64,000 nt of DNA from Azospirillum agricola (GCF_017876095.1 NZ_JAGINM010000008.1:243991-307990), one strand, 5' to 3'; positions 8,595-19,004 are shown, counted from the stretch's first letter. Program-made: numbers and translations. The notes: a model not told the origin generated them from the sequence alone.

Positions 8595-8918
8595 ATGAGC
8601 GGCGGCGGCGGGGATGGGCGGGTCTGCATGACCGGTGCCGCCGTCCGGGATGCGGACGCCGCCCAATGGCAGCCGGCCATCGACGCCCTGGTCTTCCGCC
8701 CGTCCGGTCATCGGGGCGTCTGCGCGATCCATCGTCTGGCCTTCCGCGCCCTGCTTGGGCGGACCGGCGGGCCGGAGGACTGCCTCGCCTTCTTCGCCGC
8801 CCATCGCCCGGCCTTCGAGCGGGCGGCGGCGGCGAAGATCGCCCGGCGCGGGCTCGACGCCGCCGCCAATCTGCATCTGACCAGCCGCGACGTCGCCCGC
8901 GCCATCGCGGCCGGGTAA
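8595..8918 (+). CDS. Small hypothetical protein, coupled to the exporter gene
   Basis: A 107-residue soluble protein that I cannot assign. It starts at ATG 8595, one base after the exporter stop, so it is probably translated from the same mRNA; a second ATG at 8628 is also possible and would remove a glycine-rich lead-in. The body reads as an alpha/beta unit (VFRPSGHRGVCAIHRLAFRAL, then helices rich in Ala and Arg). The pattern of Arg, His and Phe resembles small domains of unknown function found across Rhizobiales and Rhodospirillales, but no catalytic motif is clear. Confidence 0.65.
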   Translation: MSGGGGDGRVCMTGAAVRDADAAQWQPAIDALVFRPSGHRGVCAIHRLAFRALLGRTGGPEDCLAFFAAHRPAFERAAAAKIARRGLDAAANLHLTSRDVARAIAAG

Positions 8919-8944
8919 GGGGCGGCCAGTCAGGCGGCGGCCGG

Positions 8945-9613
8945 TCAGGCGTAGGCGTAGGGGCCGCCGCGGTCGAGCGCGCGGCGGTAGGCCGGGCGGG
9001 CGTGGATGCGCTCCAGCCACGCCATCAGCCGGGGGCGCGAGCTGTTCAGGCCGGCGCGCGCGGCGGCGGCCTCGATGGGAAAGCTCATCTGGATGTCGGC
9101 GACGCTGAACGCCCCGCCGGCGAACCAGGGCGAGTCCTTCAGGCCGTCCTCCAGGAAATCGAGATGCTGGCCGAGGCGCGGCGCCACCATGGCGCCGACC
9201 ACCCCGCCGGCGATCCTGCGGGCCAGGGGGCGCAGCAGGACCGGCATCGGCGGGCGGCCCATCCGGTCCATCACCAGCTTCAGCAGCAGAAGCGGCATCA
9301 GCGACCCCTCGGCGTAATGGAGCCAATAGGTGCAGCGCAGCCCTTCCGGCGTGCCCGGCGGCGGGCGCAGCCGGCCGTCGCCGTGCCGGCTCACCAGATA
9401 TTCCAGGATGGCGCCGGATTCGGCAATGGTCAGCCCGTCCTCGACGATCACCGGGGACTTGCCGAGCGGGTGGACGGCGCGCAGGGCGGCCGGGGCCGCC
9501 AGTGTCGCCGGGTCGCGCGCGTGGCGGACGATCTCGTAGGGAAGCTCCAACTCCTCCAGAAGCCAGAGGACGCGCTGCGAGCGGGAGTTGTCGAGATGAT
9601 GGACGGTGATCAT
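8945..9613 (-). CDS. Glutathione S-transferase
   Basis: A 222-residue glutathione transferase, more canonical than the one at 5931. The N-domain opens MITVHHLDNSRSQRVLWLLEE with the catalytic-type serine in NSRSQR. It has the cis-Pro loop HPLGKSPVIVEDG and the glutathione contact IAESGAILEYL. The C-domain contains the N-capping box motif GGAFSVADIQMSF. The start at 9613 is chosen because it gives the conserved N-terminus; the frame remains open a further 11 codons. It converges with the preceding small gene and is divergent from the SH3 protein gene to its right. Confidence 0.92.
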   Translation of the reverse strand: MITVHHLDNSRSQRVLWLLEELELPYEIVRHARDPATLAAPAALRAVHPLGKSPVIVEDGLTIAESGAILEYLVSRHGDGRLRPPPGTPEGLRCTYWLHYAEGSLMPLLLLKLVMDRMGRPPMPVLLRPLARRIAGGVVGAMVAPRLGQHLDFLEDGLKDSPWFAGGAFSVADIQMSFPIEAAAARAGLNSSRPRLMAWLERIHARPAYRRALDRGGPYAYA

Positions 9614-9892
9614 GGCGGCGGTTTTTTTCCGGTCGTTGGCGTCCACCCTGCGCGGCGGGGTGCATGACCTATACGTCAGGAGATGCCGGAAGGATCACGT
9701 CGCGATGGCCTTGGCCCGGCCGTGCGGCGATGCCGCGCCGCCGGCCCGGCGGCGGGGCGGGCCACGCCCGCTACCGTGTTGGGCATAGTCAAATTAGGCC
9801 GTTCAGCAGAACCCGAATGGATCACCGGTCAGGGTTTCCGCGTTGTTGGGAAAACGGCGTGTGCTGGACACGCCTGGCGAGGAGGAGTGGTC

Positions 9893-10522
9893 ATGTCAGG
9901 AAAAGCAATCGCGGCGCTTGCCGGACTGTTCGGAATGCTGGCGCTGCCGGCGCTGGCCGCCCCCGGCGACGTTCATTCGGTCACGGGGGAAAAGGTCAAT
10001 CTGCGGGCGGCCCCGTCGGACGACGCCTCGGTCCGCTCCACGGTGACGCGCGGCGACGAGGTGGTCGAACTCAAGCAGGACGGCAACTGGCTGGGCGTGC
10101 GGGTGCTGCGCACCGGCGAGGAGGGCTGGCTGTTCTCCGACCTCGTGAAGCGGCGCACCGCCAGCACGCTGGGCGGTGCCGCGGCGGCCGGGCCGGCCCA
10201 GGCCGGGTTCGGCCGGATCGCGCCGGGCTTCGACGGGCTGGTCGCCAGCATCTCCGACCATCTCGGCTACCGCTTCGCCGACAAGGTCGAGCAGACCGGC
10301 AACGGTGCCCTGCGGGTCGTGCCGACGCAGGACTGGAGCTACAACACCAGCCGCGACGCCAAGATGTACGCGGCGCTCGCCCTGTACCAGATGTGGAAGA
10401 ACTACAACAACGGCCGCCCGGTGACGGTGGCGCTGGGGCCGCAGGGCGCCTCCGCCATCACCATCGAGGACAGCGCCAAGGGGCCGGAGCTGGTCCTGCC
10501 GATGATGGGTTCGTCGCGCTGA
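9893..10522 (+). CDS. Periplasmic SH3-domain protein
   Basis: A 209-residue exported protein. Residues 1-23 form a signal peptide (GKAIAALAGLFGMLALPALAA, cut after ALA). Residues about 28-85 are a bacterial SH3 domain with the typical VNLRAAPSDDASVRSTVTRGDEV and GNWLGVRV...GWLFSDLV pattern, which usually binds cell-wall peptides. The remaining 120 residues have no recognisable fold but contain a conserved-looking core (QDWSYNTSRDAKMYAALALYQMWK). ATG 9893 follows a strong GGAGGAG ribosome site. It is isolated between two leftward genes, with about 280 bp of leader sequence before it. Confidence 0.85.
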   Translation: MSGKAIAALAGLFGMLALPALAAPGDVHSVTGEKVNLRAAPSDDASVRSTVTRGDEVVELKQDGNWLGVRVLRTGEEGWLFSDLVKRRTASTLGGAAAAGPAQAGFGRIAPGFDGLVASISDHLGYRFADKVEQTGNGALRVVPTQDWSYNTSRDAKMYAALALYQMWKNYNNGRPVTVALGPQGASAITIEDSAKGPELVLPMMGSSR

Positions 10523-10585
10523 CGGATGGAGGGCCGGGACAGAGGCAGGGAGGCGGCCGGGCTTTGCGGAAGCGGGCGCCGGCCG

Positions 10586-12076
10586 TCAGATGATCACCCC
10601 GGCCAGCGCCGGGCTCTGCTCCAGCGCGTCGGCGACCACGGACAGCACCCAGCGCGCCTCCGCCCGGTCGGCGGCGGCGCCCAGGCACAGGCGCAGCGCC
10701 TCCGGCACCGGCTCGCGCAGCGCGAAGGTGTCGCCGACCACGGCGGCGATGCCGCGCGTGCGCAGATGGGTGGCGAATTCGCCGCGCGTCCAGCCGGGCG
10801 GCAGCTTCAGCCAGATGTGGAACCCCTCCGGGTGCGCCGCGACGCTTTCCGGCGGCAGCAGGGAGGCCGCCAGCCGCTGGCGCCCGACCGCCTCCTCCCG
10901 CACGGCGTCGAGCAGCGCCGCGGCGGTGCCGCCGGTGATCCAGCGGTTGGCGATGGCGCAGGTGACCGGCGAGGCCATCAGCGTCGTCGCCCGCAGGGCT
11001 CCGGTCACCCGCATCGCCTGCCGCGCGTCGGGCGCCGCGACATAGGCCAGCCGCAGGGCCGGCGACAGGCATTTCGCCAGCCCGCCGATGTGGAACACCA
11101 GATCGGGGGCCAGGGCGGCCAGCGGCGGCGGGGCGTCGGTCACCAGCGGACCGTAGATATCGTCCTCGACGATGCAGACGCCGAATTCCCGCGCCGCCGC
11201 GATCACCGCCTCGCGCCGTTCCAGCGGCATGGTCGCCGTGGTCGGGTTGTGCAGGGTCGGCATGCAGTAGAGCAGCTTCGGCCTGTGCTGTTCGAAGACG
11301 GCGCGCAGGGCGTCGGGATCGAGTCCGTCGCGGTCCATCGGCGCGCCGACCACCGACAGGCCGAGCTGCCGGGCCACCGCCCTGAAGCCGGGGTAGGTCA
11401 GCGCCTCGGCGCACACCGTGTCGCCCGGCCGGGCCAGCAGGGTCAGCAGCGCCAGCAGGGCGCCCTGGGTGCCGGGGCAGACGGCCAGCCGCTCCCCGGT
11501 GACGCCGGGCAGGCGGTCGCGCAGCCACAGCCGGCCGGCGGCGCGGTCGCCGGCCCCGCTTTCGGCGCCGACGCTGTCCGGGTAGCGCAGCAGGCTGTGC
11601 GCGTCCAGTTCCGCCACCGCCTCGGCGGCGTCGCGGCGCAGACGGTCGAGCAGGTCCGGCCGGTCGGGGACCGGCGGCTGGTTCATCGTCATGTCGACGA
11701 AGCGGATCCCCGTGGCCGTCCGCCGGGTCGGGGAGGCGGGGGAAGCGGCGGCGTCGGCCGCCGCCGGCGGGCGCACGAAGGTGCCCTGTCCGACGCGGGC
11801 GTCCACCAGCCCACGGCGCCTCGCCTCGCCATAGGCCCGGCTGACGGTGGTGAAGTCCAGCCCGATCCGCGCCGCCAGCGCCCGCTGCGGCGGCAGCCGC
11901 TGGCCGGGGGTCAGGCGGCCGTCGCGCAAATCGTCGGCGATGGCGTCGGCGATGGCGAGGTAGGCCGGCTTGTCCCGCCCGTCGAGCCGGGGGGCCCAAT
12001 CCTCCGGGCCGCCGTCCTGGTCGGCCTGCCTGAGATCCGCTTGCCTAAGATCCGCCTGCTTGAGATCCGATTGCAT
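10586..12076 (-). CDS. MocR-type GntR/aminotransferase transcriptional regulator
   Basis: A 496-residue regulator that fuses a GntR winged helix-turn-helix (residues about 35-105: AIADDLRDGRLTPGQRLPPQ, GLDFTTVSRAYGEARRRGLV) to a fold-type I PLP aminotransferase-like domain. The PLP-binding lysine is in GGLAKCLSPALRLAY and the PLP-contact Asp is in VEDDIYG. MocR proteins sense PLP or PLP-amino-acid adducts and control vitamin B6, GABA or taurine genes. No such target is adjacent, so the regulon is unknown. The first 20 residues are three copies of a five-residue unit (see the repeat at 12029-12073). It ends 63 bp from the convergent SH3 gene. Confidence 0.92.
   Translation of the reverse strand: MQSDLKQADLRQADLRQADQDGGPEDWAPRLDGRDKPAYLAIADAIADDLRDGRLTPGQRLPPQRALAARIGLDFTTVSRAYGEARRRGLVDARVGQGTFVRPPAAADAAASPASPTRRTATGIRFVDMTMNQPPVPDRPDLLDRLRRDAAEAVAELDAHSLLRYPDSVGAESGAGDRAAGRLWLRDRLPGVTGERLAVCPGTQGALLALLTLLARPGDTVCAEALTYPGFRAVARQLGLSVVGAPMDRDGLDPDALRAVFEQHRPKLLYCMPTLHNPTTATMPLERREAVIAAAREFGVCIVEDDIYGPLVTDAPPPLAALAPDLVFHIGGLAKCLSPALRLAYVAAPDARQAMRVTGALRATTLMASPVTCAIANRWITGGTAAALLDAVREEAVGRQRLAASLLPPESVAAHPEGFHIWLKLPPGWTRGEFATHLRTRGIAAVVGDTFALREPVPEALRLCLGAAADRAEARWVLSVVADALEQSPALAGVII
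12029..12073 (-). repeat. Three 15-bp tandem repeats at the start of the MocR gene
   Basis: Three units (12029-12043, 12044-12058, 12059-12073) differ from one another at only two or three positions. They encode the repeated pentapeptide (A/S)DL(R/K)Q immediately after the initiator Met. The period is a multiple of three, so copy-number changes would lengthen or shorten the N-terminus without a frameshift. Confidence 0.85.
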
Positions 12077-12114
12077 GGAAGCACCGTTGCGCCGATTTGA
12101 CCATCACCACCGGG

Positions 12115-12588
12115 TCATTTGACCGGTGAGCATCCCGATATGCAAGCATCCGCAGGGGGTGCGGCCTGCGGTTCGGCCAGCCGGGCCTCGGCGGCCTTGT
12201 GGACGTATTGCGCGCAGACAATCCATCCTTTCAAGGGCCGCAGCAGCCCGAGGCAGCCGATCAGCAGCAGCGGCAGCGAGGTCAGGACATGCACCCAGAG
12301 CGGCGGTCCGAAGGACACTTCCAGCCAGCCGGCGAAGGCGACCACGGGGAAGCTGACGATCGACATCACGAAGAAGGCCGGGCCGTCCGCCGGATCGGCG
12401 AAGGAGAAGTCCAGTCCGCACACCGCGCAGCGCGGCGCCAGGGTCAGGTAGCCCTGGAACAGATGCCCCTGGCCGCAGCGCGGGCAGCGCCCCCGGATGC
12501 CGGTCTCCATCGGCGGCAGGGAGGGCAGTGGCCGGGCGGCCGGCAGCGGGCTGATGGGCGGGTGGTCGGAAGCGGGTCGGTCGATCAT
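12115..12588 (-). CDS. DUF983 family membrane protein
   Basis: A 157-residue member of the DUF983 family. After a 25-residue variable start it has the family zinc-ribbon-like segment RGRCPRCGQGHLFQGYL with a second pair in CAVCGLDFSF, and then the motif DPADGPAFFVM. Two membrane helices follow (about 75-125). The biochemical function is not established; the family is frequently found near terminal oxidase genes, which agrees with ccoG lying 88 bp upstream on the same strand. I start at ATG 12588, as the longer open frame runs into the ccoG stop region. Confidence 0.88.
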   Translation of the reverse strand: MIDRPASDHPPISPLPAARPLPSLPPMETGIRGRCPRCGQGHLFQGYLTLAPRCAVCGLDFSFADPADGPAFFVMSIVSFPVVAFAGWLEVSFGPPLWVHVLTSLPLLLIGCLGLLRPLKGWIVCAQYVHKAAEARLAEPQAAPPADACISGCSPVK

Positions 12589-12676
12589 GGTCGATTCTCT
12601 CCTCGATCCGGAAAGGATGGCTGGGGGCAAGGCGAGGGGGGCATGCAGGCTCCGCCGTGCTTGCCCCCCACCCCGC

Positions 12677-14167
12677 TCAGGGAGCCAGGAAGACGCTGTC
12701 GTGCTTGGCGTGGCCGCCACCCTCGGCGCGGACGTCGAAGGTCACCGGGGTCGATGCGCCGGACAGCGCGTCCTGCCGGCTGCGGGCGTAGACCCGGTAG
12801 GTCGCCACGGCGTTGGCGGGGGCGGTCAGGGTCAGCGTGTCGGCCTCGGCCCGGTCGCCGGCGGTGGCCAGACGGGCGCCGTCCAGGCCGCTGACGGTCA
12901 GCCGGTACTGACGTTCCGAGCGGGTCATGTTGGAGATCTTGACGGTGTAGGCGTTCTGCACCCGGCCGTCGCTGAGCTGGACGAAGAGCGGCGCGCGGTC
13001 GCGCAGGATGGCGATGTCGGCGCTCGGCTTCAGCAGCATGCCGATGGCCATCAGGCCGGCGACCACCACCATGATCAGGGTGTAGACGATGGTGCGCGGA
13101 CGGATCAGGCCCGCCTTCGGCGGCTCGACCCCGGCCGCCTTGGCGGCCTGCGCCGAGGCGGTGTCGAACAGGATCAGGTCGACGGGCCGGCCGATGCGGG
13201 TCATCACGTCGTTGCAGGCGTCGGCGCACAGGCCGCAGCCGATGCAGTCCATCTGCAAGCCGTCGCGGATGTCGATGCCGGTCGGGCAGACGTGGACGCA
13301 GGCCCCGCAGTCGATGCAGTCGCCCAGCCCCTGGGCCTGACGCTCGGCGACCGGCTGGCCCTTGCGCAGCGGCGCGCGGCCCTCGCCCCGCCAGTCCTGG
13401 TAGGTGACGACGCGGCTCTCCTCGTCGATCATCGACACCTGGATGCGCGGCCAGGGGCAGGCGTGCAGGCACATCTGCTCGCGCATGAAGCCGGCCATCA
13501 GATAGGTGCTGCCGGCGATGAACAGGATCGACCACACCGCCAGCTCCGGCGCCTCGAAGCGCAGCAGCTCGCCCGCCAGGGTCGGCGCGTCGGCCAGATA
13601 GAAGATGCCGGACGCGCCGGTGACCAACGCGATGAACAGCCACGCGGCGTGCTTCACCGCCTTGCGGGCGATCTTGTTGGCGGTCCAGGGCTGGCGGTCG
13701 AGCCGGATGCGCTCGCCGCGGTCGCCCTCGGTCAGCTTCTCGACCCAGACGTAGAGGTCGGTCCACACCGTCTGCGGGCAGGTGAAGCCGCACCAGACGC
13801 GCCCGGCCACCGAGGTCGCCAGGAACAGGCCGACCGCCGCCAGGATCATCGCGCCGGTCATGTAGTAGATGTGCTGGGGCCACAACTCCAGCCCGAACAG
13901 GTAGAAGCGCTGCTCCCCGAGGTCGAACAGCACGGCCTGGTCGGCGATGCCCGGCCCGCGGTCCCAGCGCAGCCAGGGCAGCAGCACGAACAGCGCGAGC
14001 AGGACGATGCCCAGCCAGGTCTTGATGTTGCGGTAGCGGCCCTTCACCGATTTCGGGTGGATCTGGCGGCGCGAGACGAAGAACGGGGCCGGCTTGCTGT
14101 CGGCTGTGCCGTCCTGAAGGGGCAGCACGCGCGCGGGTCCGCCCAGGCGCGTCAGGGTGTTCGGCAT
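12677..14167 (-). CDS. ccoG: Cytochrome c oxidase accessory protein CcoG (FixG/RdxA)
   Basis: CcoG is an inner-membrane iron-sulfur protein needed for cbb3 oxidase assembly, where it is thought to reduce copper for delivery to the oxidase. The 496-residue product has about five membrane helices, the motif RVWCGFTCPQTVWTD, and a cytoplasmic ferredoxin-like domain with two 4Fe-4S sets (CIDCGACVHVCP and CIGCGLCADAC). A C-terminal Ig-like domain follows. I start at ATG 14167 (MPNTLTRLGG); the frame is open to 14299 but the added 44 residues look non-conserved. The expected partners ccoNOPQ and ccoHIS are not in the window. It precedes the DUF983 gene in the same direction. Confidence 0.95.
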   Translation of the reverse strand: MPNTLTRLGGPARVLPLQDGTADSKPAPFFVSRRQIHPKSVKGRYRNIKTWLGIVLLALFVLLPWLRWDRGPGIADQAVLFDLGEQRFYLFGLELWPQHIYYMTGAMILAAVGLFLATSVAGRVWCGFTCPQTVWTDLYVWVEKLTEGDRGERIRLDRQPWTANKIARKAVKHAAWLFIALVTGASGIFYLADAPTLAGELLRFEAPELAVWSILFIAGSTYLMAGFMREQMCLHACPWPRIQVSMIDEESRVVTYQDWRGEGRAPLRKGQPVAERQAQGLGDCIDCGACVHVCPTGIDIRDGLQMDCIGCGLCADACNDVMTRIGRPVDLILFDTASAQAAKAAGVEPPKAGLIRPRTIVYTLIMVVVAGLMAIGMLLKPSADIAILRDRAPLFVQLSDGRVQNAYTVKISNMTRSERQYRLTVSGLDGARLATAGDRAEADTLTLTAPANAVATYRVYARSRQDALSGASTPVTFDVRAEGGGHAKHDSVFLAP

Positions 14168-14404
14168 GGCGATTTCGATCCCGGAAAGGGCGGTGCGGTG
14201 AGGGGCCGCCCCGGCGGAAACCGGGGCCGTGCGCGGCGGCACCCGCACCGCGAGACCGCCGTCAACCGTCGGGTCCTGTTCTACGCCGATTGAATGCATT
14301 CATCAAGAGGATTGAATGCGTCATTGCGCCGCAATTCGATCGATATTTCCATACAAAGATGGATTGATCGCAAGGCAAGCAACCCCGACGGCTCTTGCCG
14401 GTGG
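14168..14404 (-). promoter_or_regulatory. Upstream region of ccoG with palindrome and direct repeats
   Basis: This 237-bp gap between the sigma54-activator stop and ccoG becomes AT-rich at 14285-14380. It contains a perfect 12-bp palindrome (TGAATGCATTCA, 14291-14302) nested in a direct repeat of GATTGAATGC (14289 and about 14310). A CCAT/ATGG inverted pair lies at about 14349-14362. These are plausible operator sites. I find no FNR box with correct spacing and no convincing -24/-12 promoter. Confidence 0.45.
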
Positions 14405-15937
<1,533 letters not shown>

Positions 15938-16284
15938 ACCCGCTCCCCGGCCTGGATGAACCGGCGCGCATCATGCCGGGTTTTCGCCGGGGCGCACAGC
16001 CTCCAGGCCCGCGTCGGCGCCATGCGGACCCAGGTCGCCGGGTTCGTCGCCTCCCTGCGCCGGGCATAGGAAAGGCGGCGACGGCACTGGCCGGGCGGGC
16101 AGGGGGGAGCGCCCGGCGGAGTAGGCCGTCGGACGGATCCCGCCCCCACCGGCTCCTGTGCGTCGGGTCACTGGATCGCGGAGCTTCCGGCCACGCCCTT
16201 GTCCGGGTGGCGTAGCCCCCGCAACGGGCCGTCCTCCGCCATGTTGTCCGCTCCGTAACGGTTCACGATCACGGAGGAAGAACC
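15938..16284. other. Intergenic region, no gene seen
   Basis: This 347-bp divergent region separates the sigma54 activator from the KGG-repeat gene. It is GC-rich and I see no convincing gene. A pair GCAAC (16221-16225) and GTT (16243-16245) spaced by 17 bases weakly resembles the general-stress EcfG promoter pattern and would suit the KGG gene, but it misses one consensus base in the -35 box. Confidence 0.4.
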
Positions 16285-16551
16285 ATGGCGAAGCAGAACG
16301 AAGGCGGGAAGCAGAACGAAGGGCGCGCCGCCGGCGGCCAGCACAGCGGAGGGAACTTCAAGAACGATCCGGAACGGGCGGCCCAGGCCGGGTCGAAGGG
16401 CGGCCAGAATGTGGCCCCCGAGGACCGCAGCTTCTCCAAGGATCACAATCTGGCCGCCGAGGCCGGGCGCAAGGGCGGCGAGCACAGCCACGGCGGTCAG
16501 GGCGGTCAGGGCGGCCAGGGTGGCGGAAACCAGGGCGGCGAGCGCCGCTGA
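16285..16551 (+). CDS. KGG-repeat stress protein (YciG-like)
   Basis: An 88-residue, very hydrophilic protein rich in Gly, Gln, Lys and Glu. It has the KGG-repeat signature twice (AAQAGSKGGQN and AAEAGRKGGEHSH), each preceded by an N/D-rich lead (NFKNDPERAAQAG, FSKDHNLAAEAG). YciG/con-10-like proteins of this kind are general-stress-induced and probably disordered protectants. The tail has the tandem GGQ repeats QGGQGGQGG. ATG 16285 has an ideal ribosome site (GGAGGAAG). Two strong hairpins follow the stop. Confidence 0.85.
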   Translation: MAKQNEGGKQNEGRAAGGQHSGGNFKNDPERAAQAGSKGGQNVAPEDRSFSKDHNLAAEAGRKGGEHSHGGQGGQGGQGGGNQGGERR

Positions 16552-16571
16552 CGGCGGCACCGACCACGCCC

Positions 16572-16640
16572 GGAGCGCGCCTCGCCAACGAAGCGCGCTC
16601 CGGAAACGGCGCGGGGGCCTGTCCTTTCGGGCAGGCCCCC
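16572..16640. terminator. Tandem hairpins, bidirectional terminator
   Basis: The first stem pairs 16572-16580 with 16593-16601 (nine perfect GC-rich pairs). The second pairs 16613-16624 with 16629-16640 (GGGGGCCTG against CAGGCCCCC at its base). They lie between the stop codons of the rightward KGG gene and the leftward chemoreceptor gene and can end both transcripts. Confidence 0.75.
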
Positions 16641-16666
16641 GTCCGCATGCTCCCCAAGGCGCGCCG

Positions 16667-18343
16667 TCAGGCCGCGTTGACCTCGGCGACGAAGCGGCGC
16701 ACCTCGTCCTTCAGGCGCTCCGACTGGCTGGAGACGTTCTCGACACCGGCGGACACCTGCCGCATGCGGTCGCTGGTCGCCGTCATCGTCGTCGACAGCG
16801 AGCCGACGCTGTTGGTGACGCGGCGGGAGTTGTCGGCCGCCGCGCGGGAGTTGGCGAAGATCTGGTGGGTCGCCGCCTCCTGCTGCTGCACCGCCGAGGC
16901 GACGTCGCCGTTCAGCGCGCTGAGGTTGGTGATCAGCGTCGCGATGCCCTCGATGGCGCCGATGGCGTTGGTGGTGGCGACGCGGATGGCGCCGACCTGC
17001 GCCTGGATGTCCTCGGTCGCCTTGGCGGTCTGGGTGGCGAGGCTCTTGACCTCGCTCGCCACCACGGCGAAGCCCTTGCCGGCCTCCCCGGCGCGCGCCG
17101 CCTCGATGGTGGCGTTCAGCGCCAGCAGGTTGGTCTGGCCGGCGATCGAGTTGATCAGCTCGACCACCGCGCCGATCTGCTCGGCCGCCGAGACGAGGCC
17201 GGAGACGATGCCGGTGGTGTTGGCGGTCTCCGTCACCGCGCGCGACGCGGTCTGTGCCGCGCTTTCCACCTGACGGCTGATCTCGGCGATCGAGCTGCGC
17301 AGCTCCTCGCTGGCCTGGGCGGCGGATTCGACGCTGTCGGAGGCGCCCTGGGCGGCCCCGGCGGCGGCGTGCGCCTGCTCGGTGGTGCTGGCCGCGTCGC
17401 TCGACAGCGCGGCGGTGCGCTCGTGCAGGGCAAGGGTGGTGGTGCTCAGCGTCGCCACCACCTCGTCCATGGCGCGGGCGAACTGGGCGGCGCGGGCCGA
17501 CAGGCGCTCGCGCTGCTGGTCGCGGGCGGCGCGCTCCTGCTCCATGCGCTGGCTGTCGTCGCGGGCGGCCGACAGGGTGGTCGCCAGACCGGCGACGGTG
17601 CGGGCGATGTCGCCGATCTCGTCGGGGCGGCCGGTGTGCGGCACGGTCACGGCGAGGTCGCCGCCGCCGATCCGGCTGACGGTGTCGCGGATCGCCAGCA
17701 GCGGCCGCGAGGTGCCGCGCGCCACCCAGACGCCGATGCCGATGCTGACGCCGAGCAGCAGGAAGGTGACGAGCAGCTCGCGCGTCGCGCGGGCGGTGAA
17801 CTCGGCGTCGACGTCGTCGGTGTAGACGCCGGTGCCGATCATCCATTGCCAGGGCTGGTAGCCGGTGGCGTAGGCGATCTTCGGCGTCGGCTCGGCGTCG
17901 TCGCTGCGCTTGTGGCGGAAGGCGACGAAGCCGCCGCCGGCCTTGGCCGCCTCGGTCATCAGGACGTTGAAGGAGACGCCATCGGGGTCCTTCAGGTTCA
18001 GCAGGTTCTTGCCCTCGACCTGCGGGCGCAGGCCGTGGACCATGCTGACGCCCTCGTAGTCGTAGACGAAGAAGTATTCCCCGGCGCCGTAGCGCATGGC
18101 GCGCACGGCATCGCGGGCGGCCTCCTGGGCCTGGGCGCGCGTCAGCTTGCCCTGCTTCTCCCGCTCGCCGTAGAGAGCGACCACGGAGCTGGCGGCGTCC
18201 ACCATCTCCTTGACCTTGGCCTTGCGCTGCTCGATCAGGTTGGTGCGCATCCCCGTCAGATGCACGGTCGCGCCGGACACGGCGCTCAGCAGCGCCACCC
18301 CGAACACCAGCAGCAGCAGCCGCGTTCCGATCTTGAGCTTCAT
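16667..18343 (-). CDS. Methyl-accepting chemotaxis protein with single Cache domain
   Basis: A 558-residue transmembrane chemoreceptor. The first membrane helix is at residues 8-28. A periplasmic sCache_2-type domain (about 35-190) follows, with the family pattern [20 protein letters not shown], then [15 protein letters not shown] and [13 protein letters not shown]. The second membrane helix (about 190-212), a HAMP domain ([15 protein letters not shown]) and a signalling domain with [23 protein letters not shown] at the tip complete it. Single Cache domains of this type commonly bind small organic acids such as acetate, propionate or pyruvate; the ligand here is unknown. No CheR-binding pentapeptide is visible at the C-terminus. 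It is the second chemoreceptor-type protein in 20 kb. Confidence 0.93.
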   Translation of the reverse strand: MKLKIGTRLLLLVFGVALLSAVSGATVHLTGMRTNLIEQRKAKVKEMVDAASSVVALYGEREKQGKLTRAQAQEAARDAVRAMRYGAGEYFFVYDYEGVSMVHGLRPQVEGKNLLNLKDPDGVSFNVLMTEAAKAGGGFVAFRHKRSDDAEPTPKIAYATGYQPWQWMIGTGVYTDDVDAEFTARATRELLVTFLLLGVSIGIGVWVARGTSRPLLAIRDTVSRIGGGDLAVTVPHTGRPDEIGDIARTVAGLATTLSAARDDSQRMEQERAARDQQRERLSARAAQFARAMDEVVATLSTTTLALHERTAALSSDAASTTEQAHAAAGAAQGASDSVESAAQASEELRSSIAEISRQVESAAQTASRAVTETANTTGIVSGLVSAAEQIGAVVELINSIAGQTNLLALNATIEAARAGEAGKGFAVVASEVKSLATQTAKATEDIQAQVGAIRVATTNAIGAIEGIATLITNLSALNGDVASAVQQQEAATHQIFANSRAAADNSRRVTNSVGSLSTTMTATSDRMRQVSAGVENVSSQSERLKDEVRRFVAEVNAA

Positions 18344-18413
18344 GGACCAGTCTCCTCCTCATCGTCCCGCGCGCCGAGCGGCGGGCTCCATCATGGTCAT
18401 TCAGACGAAAGCG

Positions 18414-19004
18414 TCAGCGGTCGCACCGCCAGAGGGGGCGTTCCGCCCCGTCGCCATCGGGGGGGGAAGCCGGGCCGGCGCCGCGCGCGAACCCGACGAC
18501 GTCGCAATTTCCCAACTCGACGCCGGGGCGCCCGGCCAGCCGGTGCAGCAGGATCCGTCCGATCCCCTTGCTGCCGACCAGCAGCGGCCGCCGGTCCAGC
18601 ACGTCCTCCAGCTCCGCCACCCCGGCGAGCACGCGGGCGGCGAAATCCTCCTCGCTCTCGCCGCCGGGCGGGGTCCGGCCGGCGGCGAACCAGGGGCGGG
18701 TGACGTCGATGGCCACGCCGTTCCAGTCGCCGAGCGCGCGCTCGCGCAGCCAGCCGCGCTCGGCCAGCGGCACCCCCAGCGCCTCGGCGAACAGCGCGCC
18801 GGTCACGGCGGTGCGCTCCAGAGGGCCGGCGATCACCAGCCCGCAGGGCGCGCCGGATTTCCGGAAGCGTTCGGCGGCGGCGCGCGCCTGGGCGACTCCG
18901 GCATCGGTCAGCGGCACGTCGCGGTCGCCGCCGCAGCGCACGCCCCGGAGGTTGTCCGCCGTCTGGCCGTGCCGCGCGAAGTGGAAGGAGGCCGCCCCGC
19001 TCAT
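18414..19004 (-). CDS. Histidine phosphatase family protein
   Basis: A 196-residue phosphatase of the histidine phosphatase (phosphoglycerate-mutase-like) superfamily. The catalytic RHG motif is FARHGQTADN at the N-terminus, followed by DVPLTDAGVAQA and the second active-site block LRERALGDWNG. The second catalytic His is expected near residue 150, but the sequence there reads LLVGSKGIGRILLHRLAG: the usual GH is replaced by SKG. The protein may therefore be catalytically altered. Its ATG overlaps the upstream hydrolase stop by four bases (ATGA), so the two are translationally coupled. Confidence 0.82.
   Translation of the reverse strand: MSGAASFHFARHGQTADNLRGVRCGGDRDVPLTDAGVAQARAAAERFRKSGAPCGLVIAGPLERTAVTGALFAEALGVPLAERGWLRERALGDWNGVAIDVTRPWFAAGRTPPGGESEEDFAARVLAGVAELEDVLDRRPLLVGSKGIGRILLHRLAGRPGVELGNCDVVGFARGAGPASPPDGDGAERPLWRCDR

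Noticed and set aside
14168..14299. N-terminal extension of ccoG to ATG 14299
   Set aside because: The added 44 residues are low complexity and cross the palindrome; the conserved protein starts after 14167.
14288..14305. Possible FNR/FixK box before ccoG
   Set aside because: TTGA and TCAA are separated by nine bases instead of six, and the inner bases do not match, so an anaerobox is not supported.
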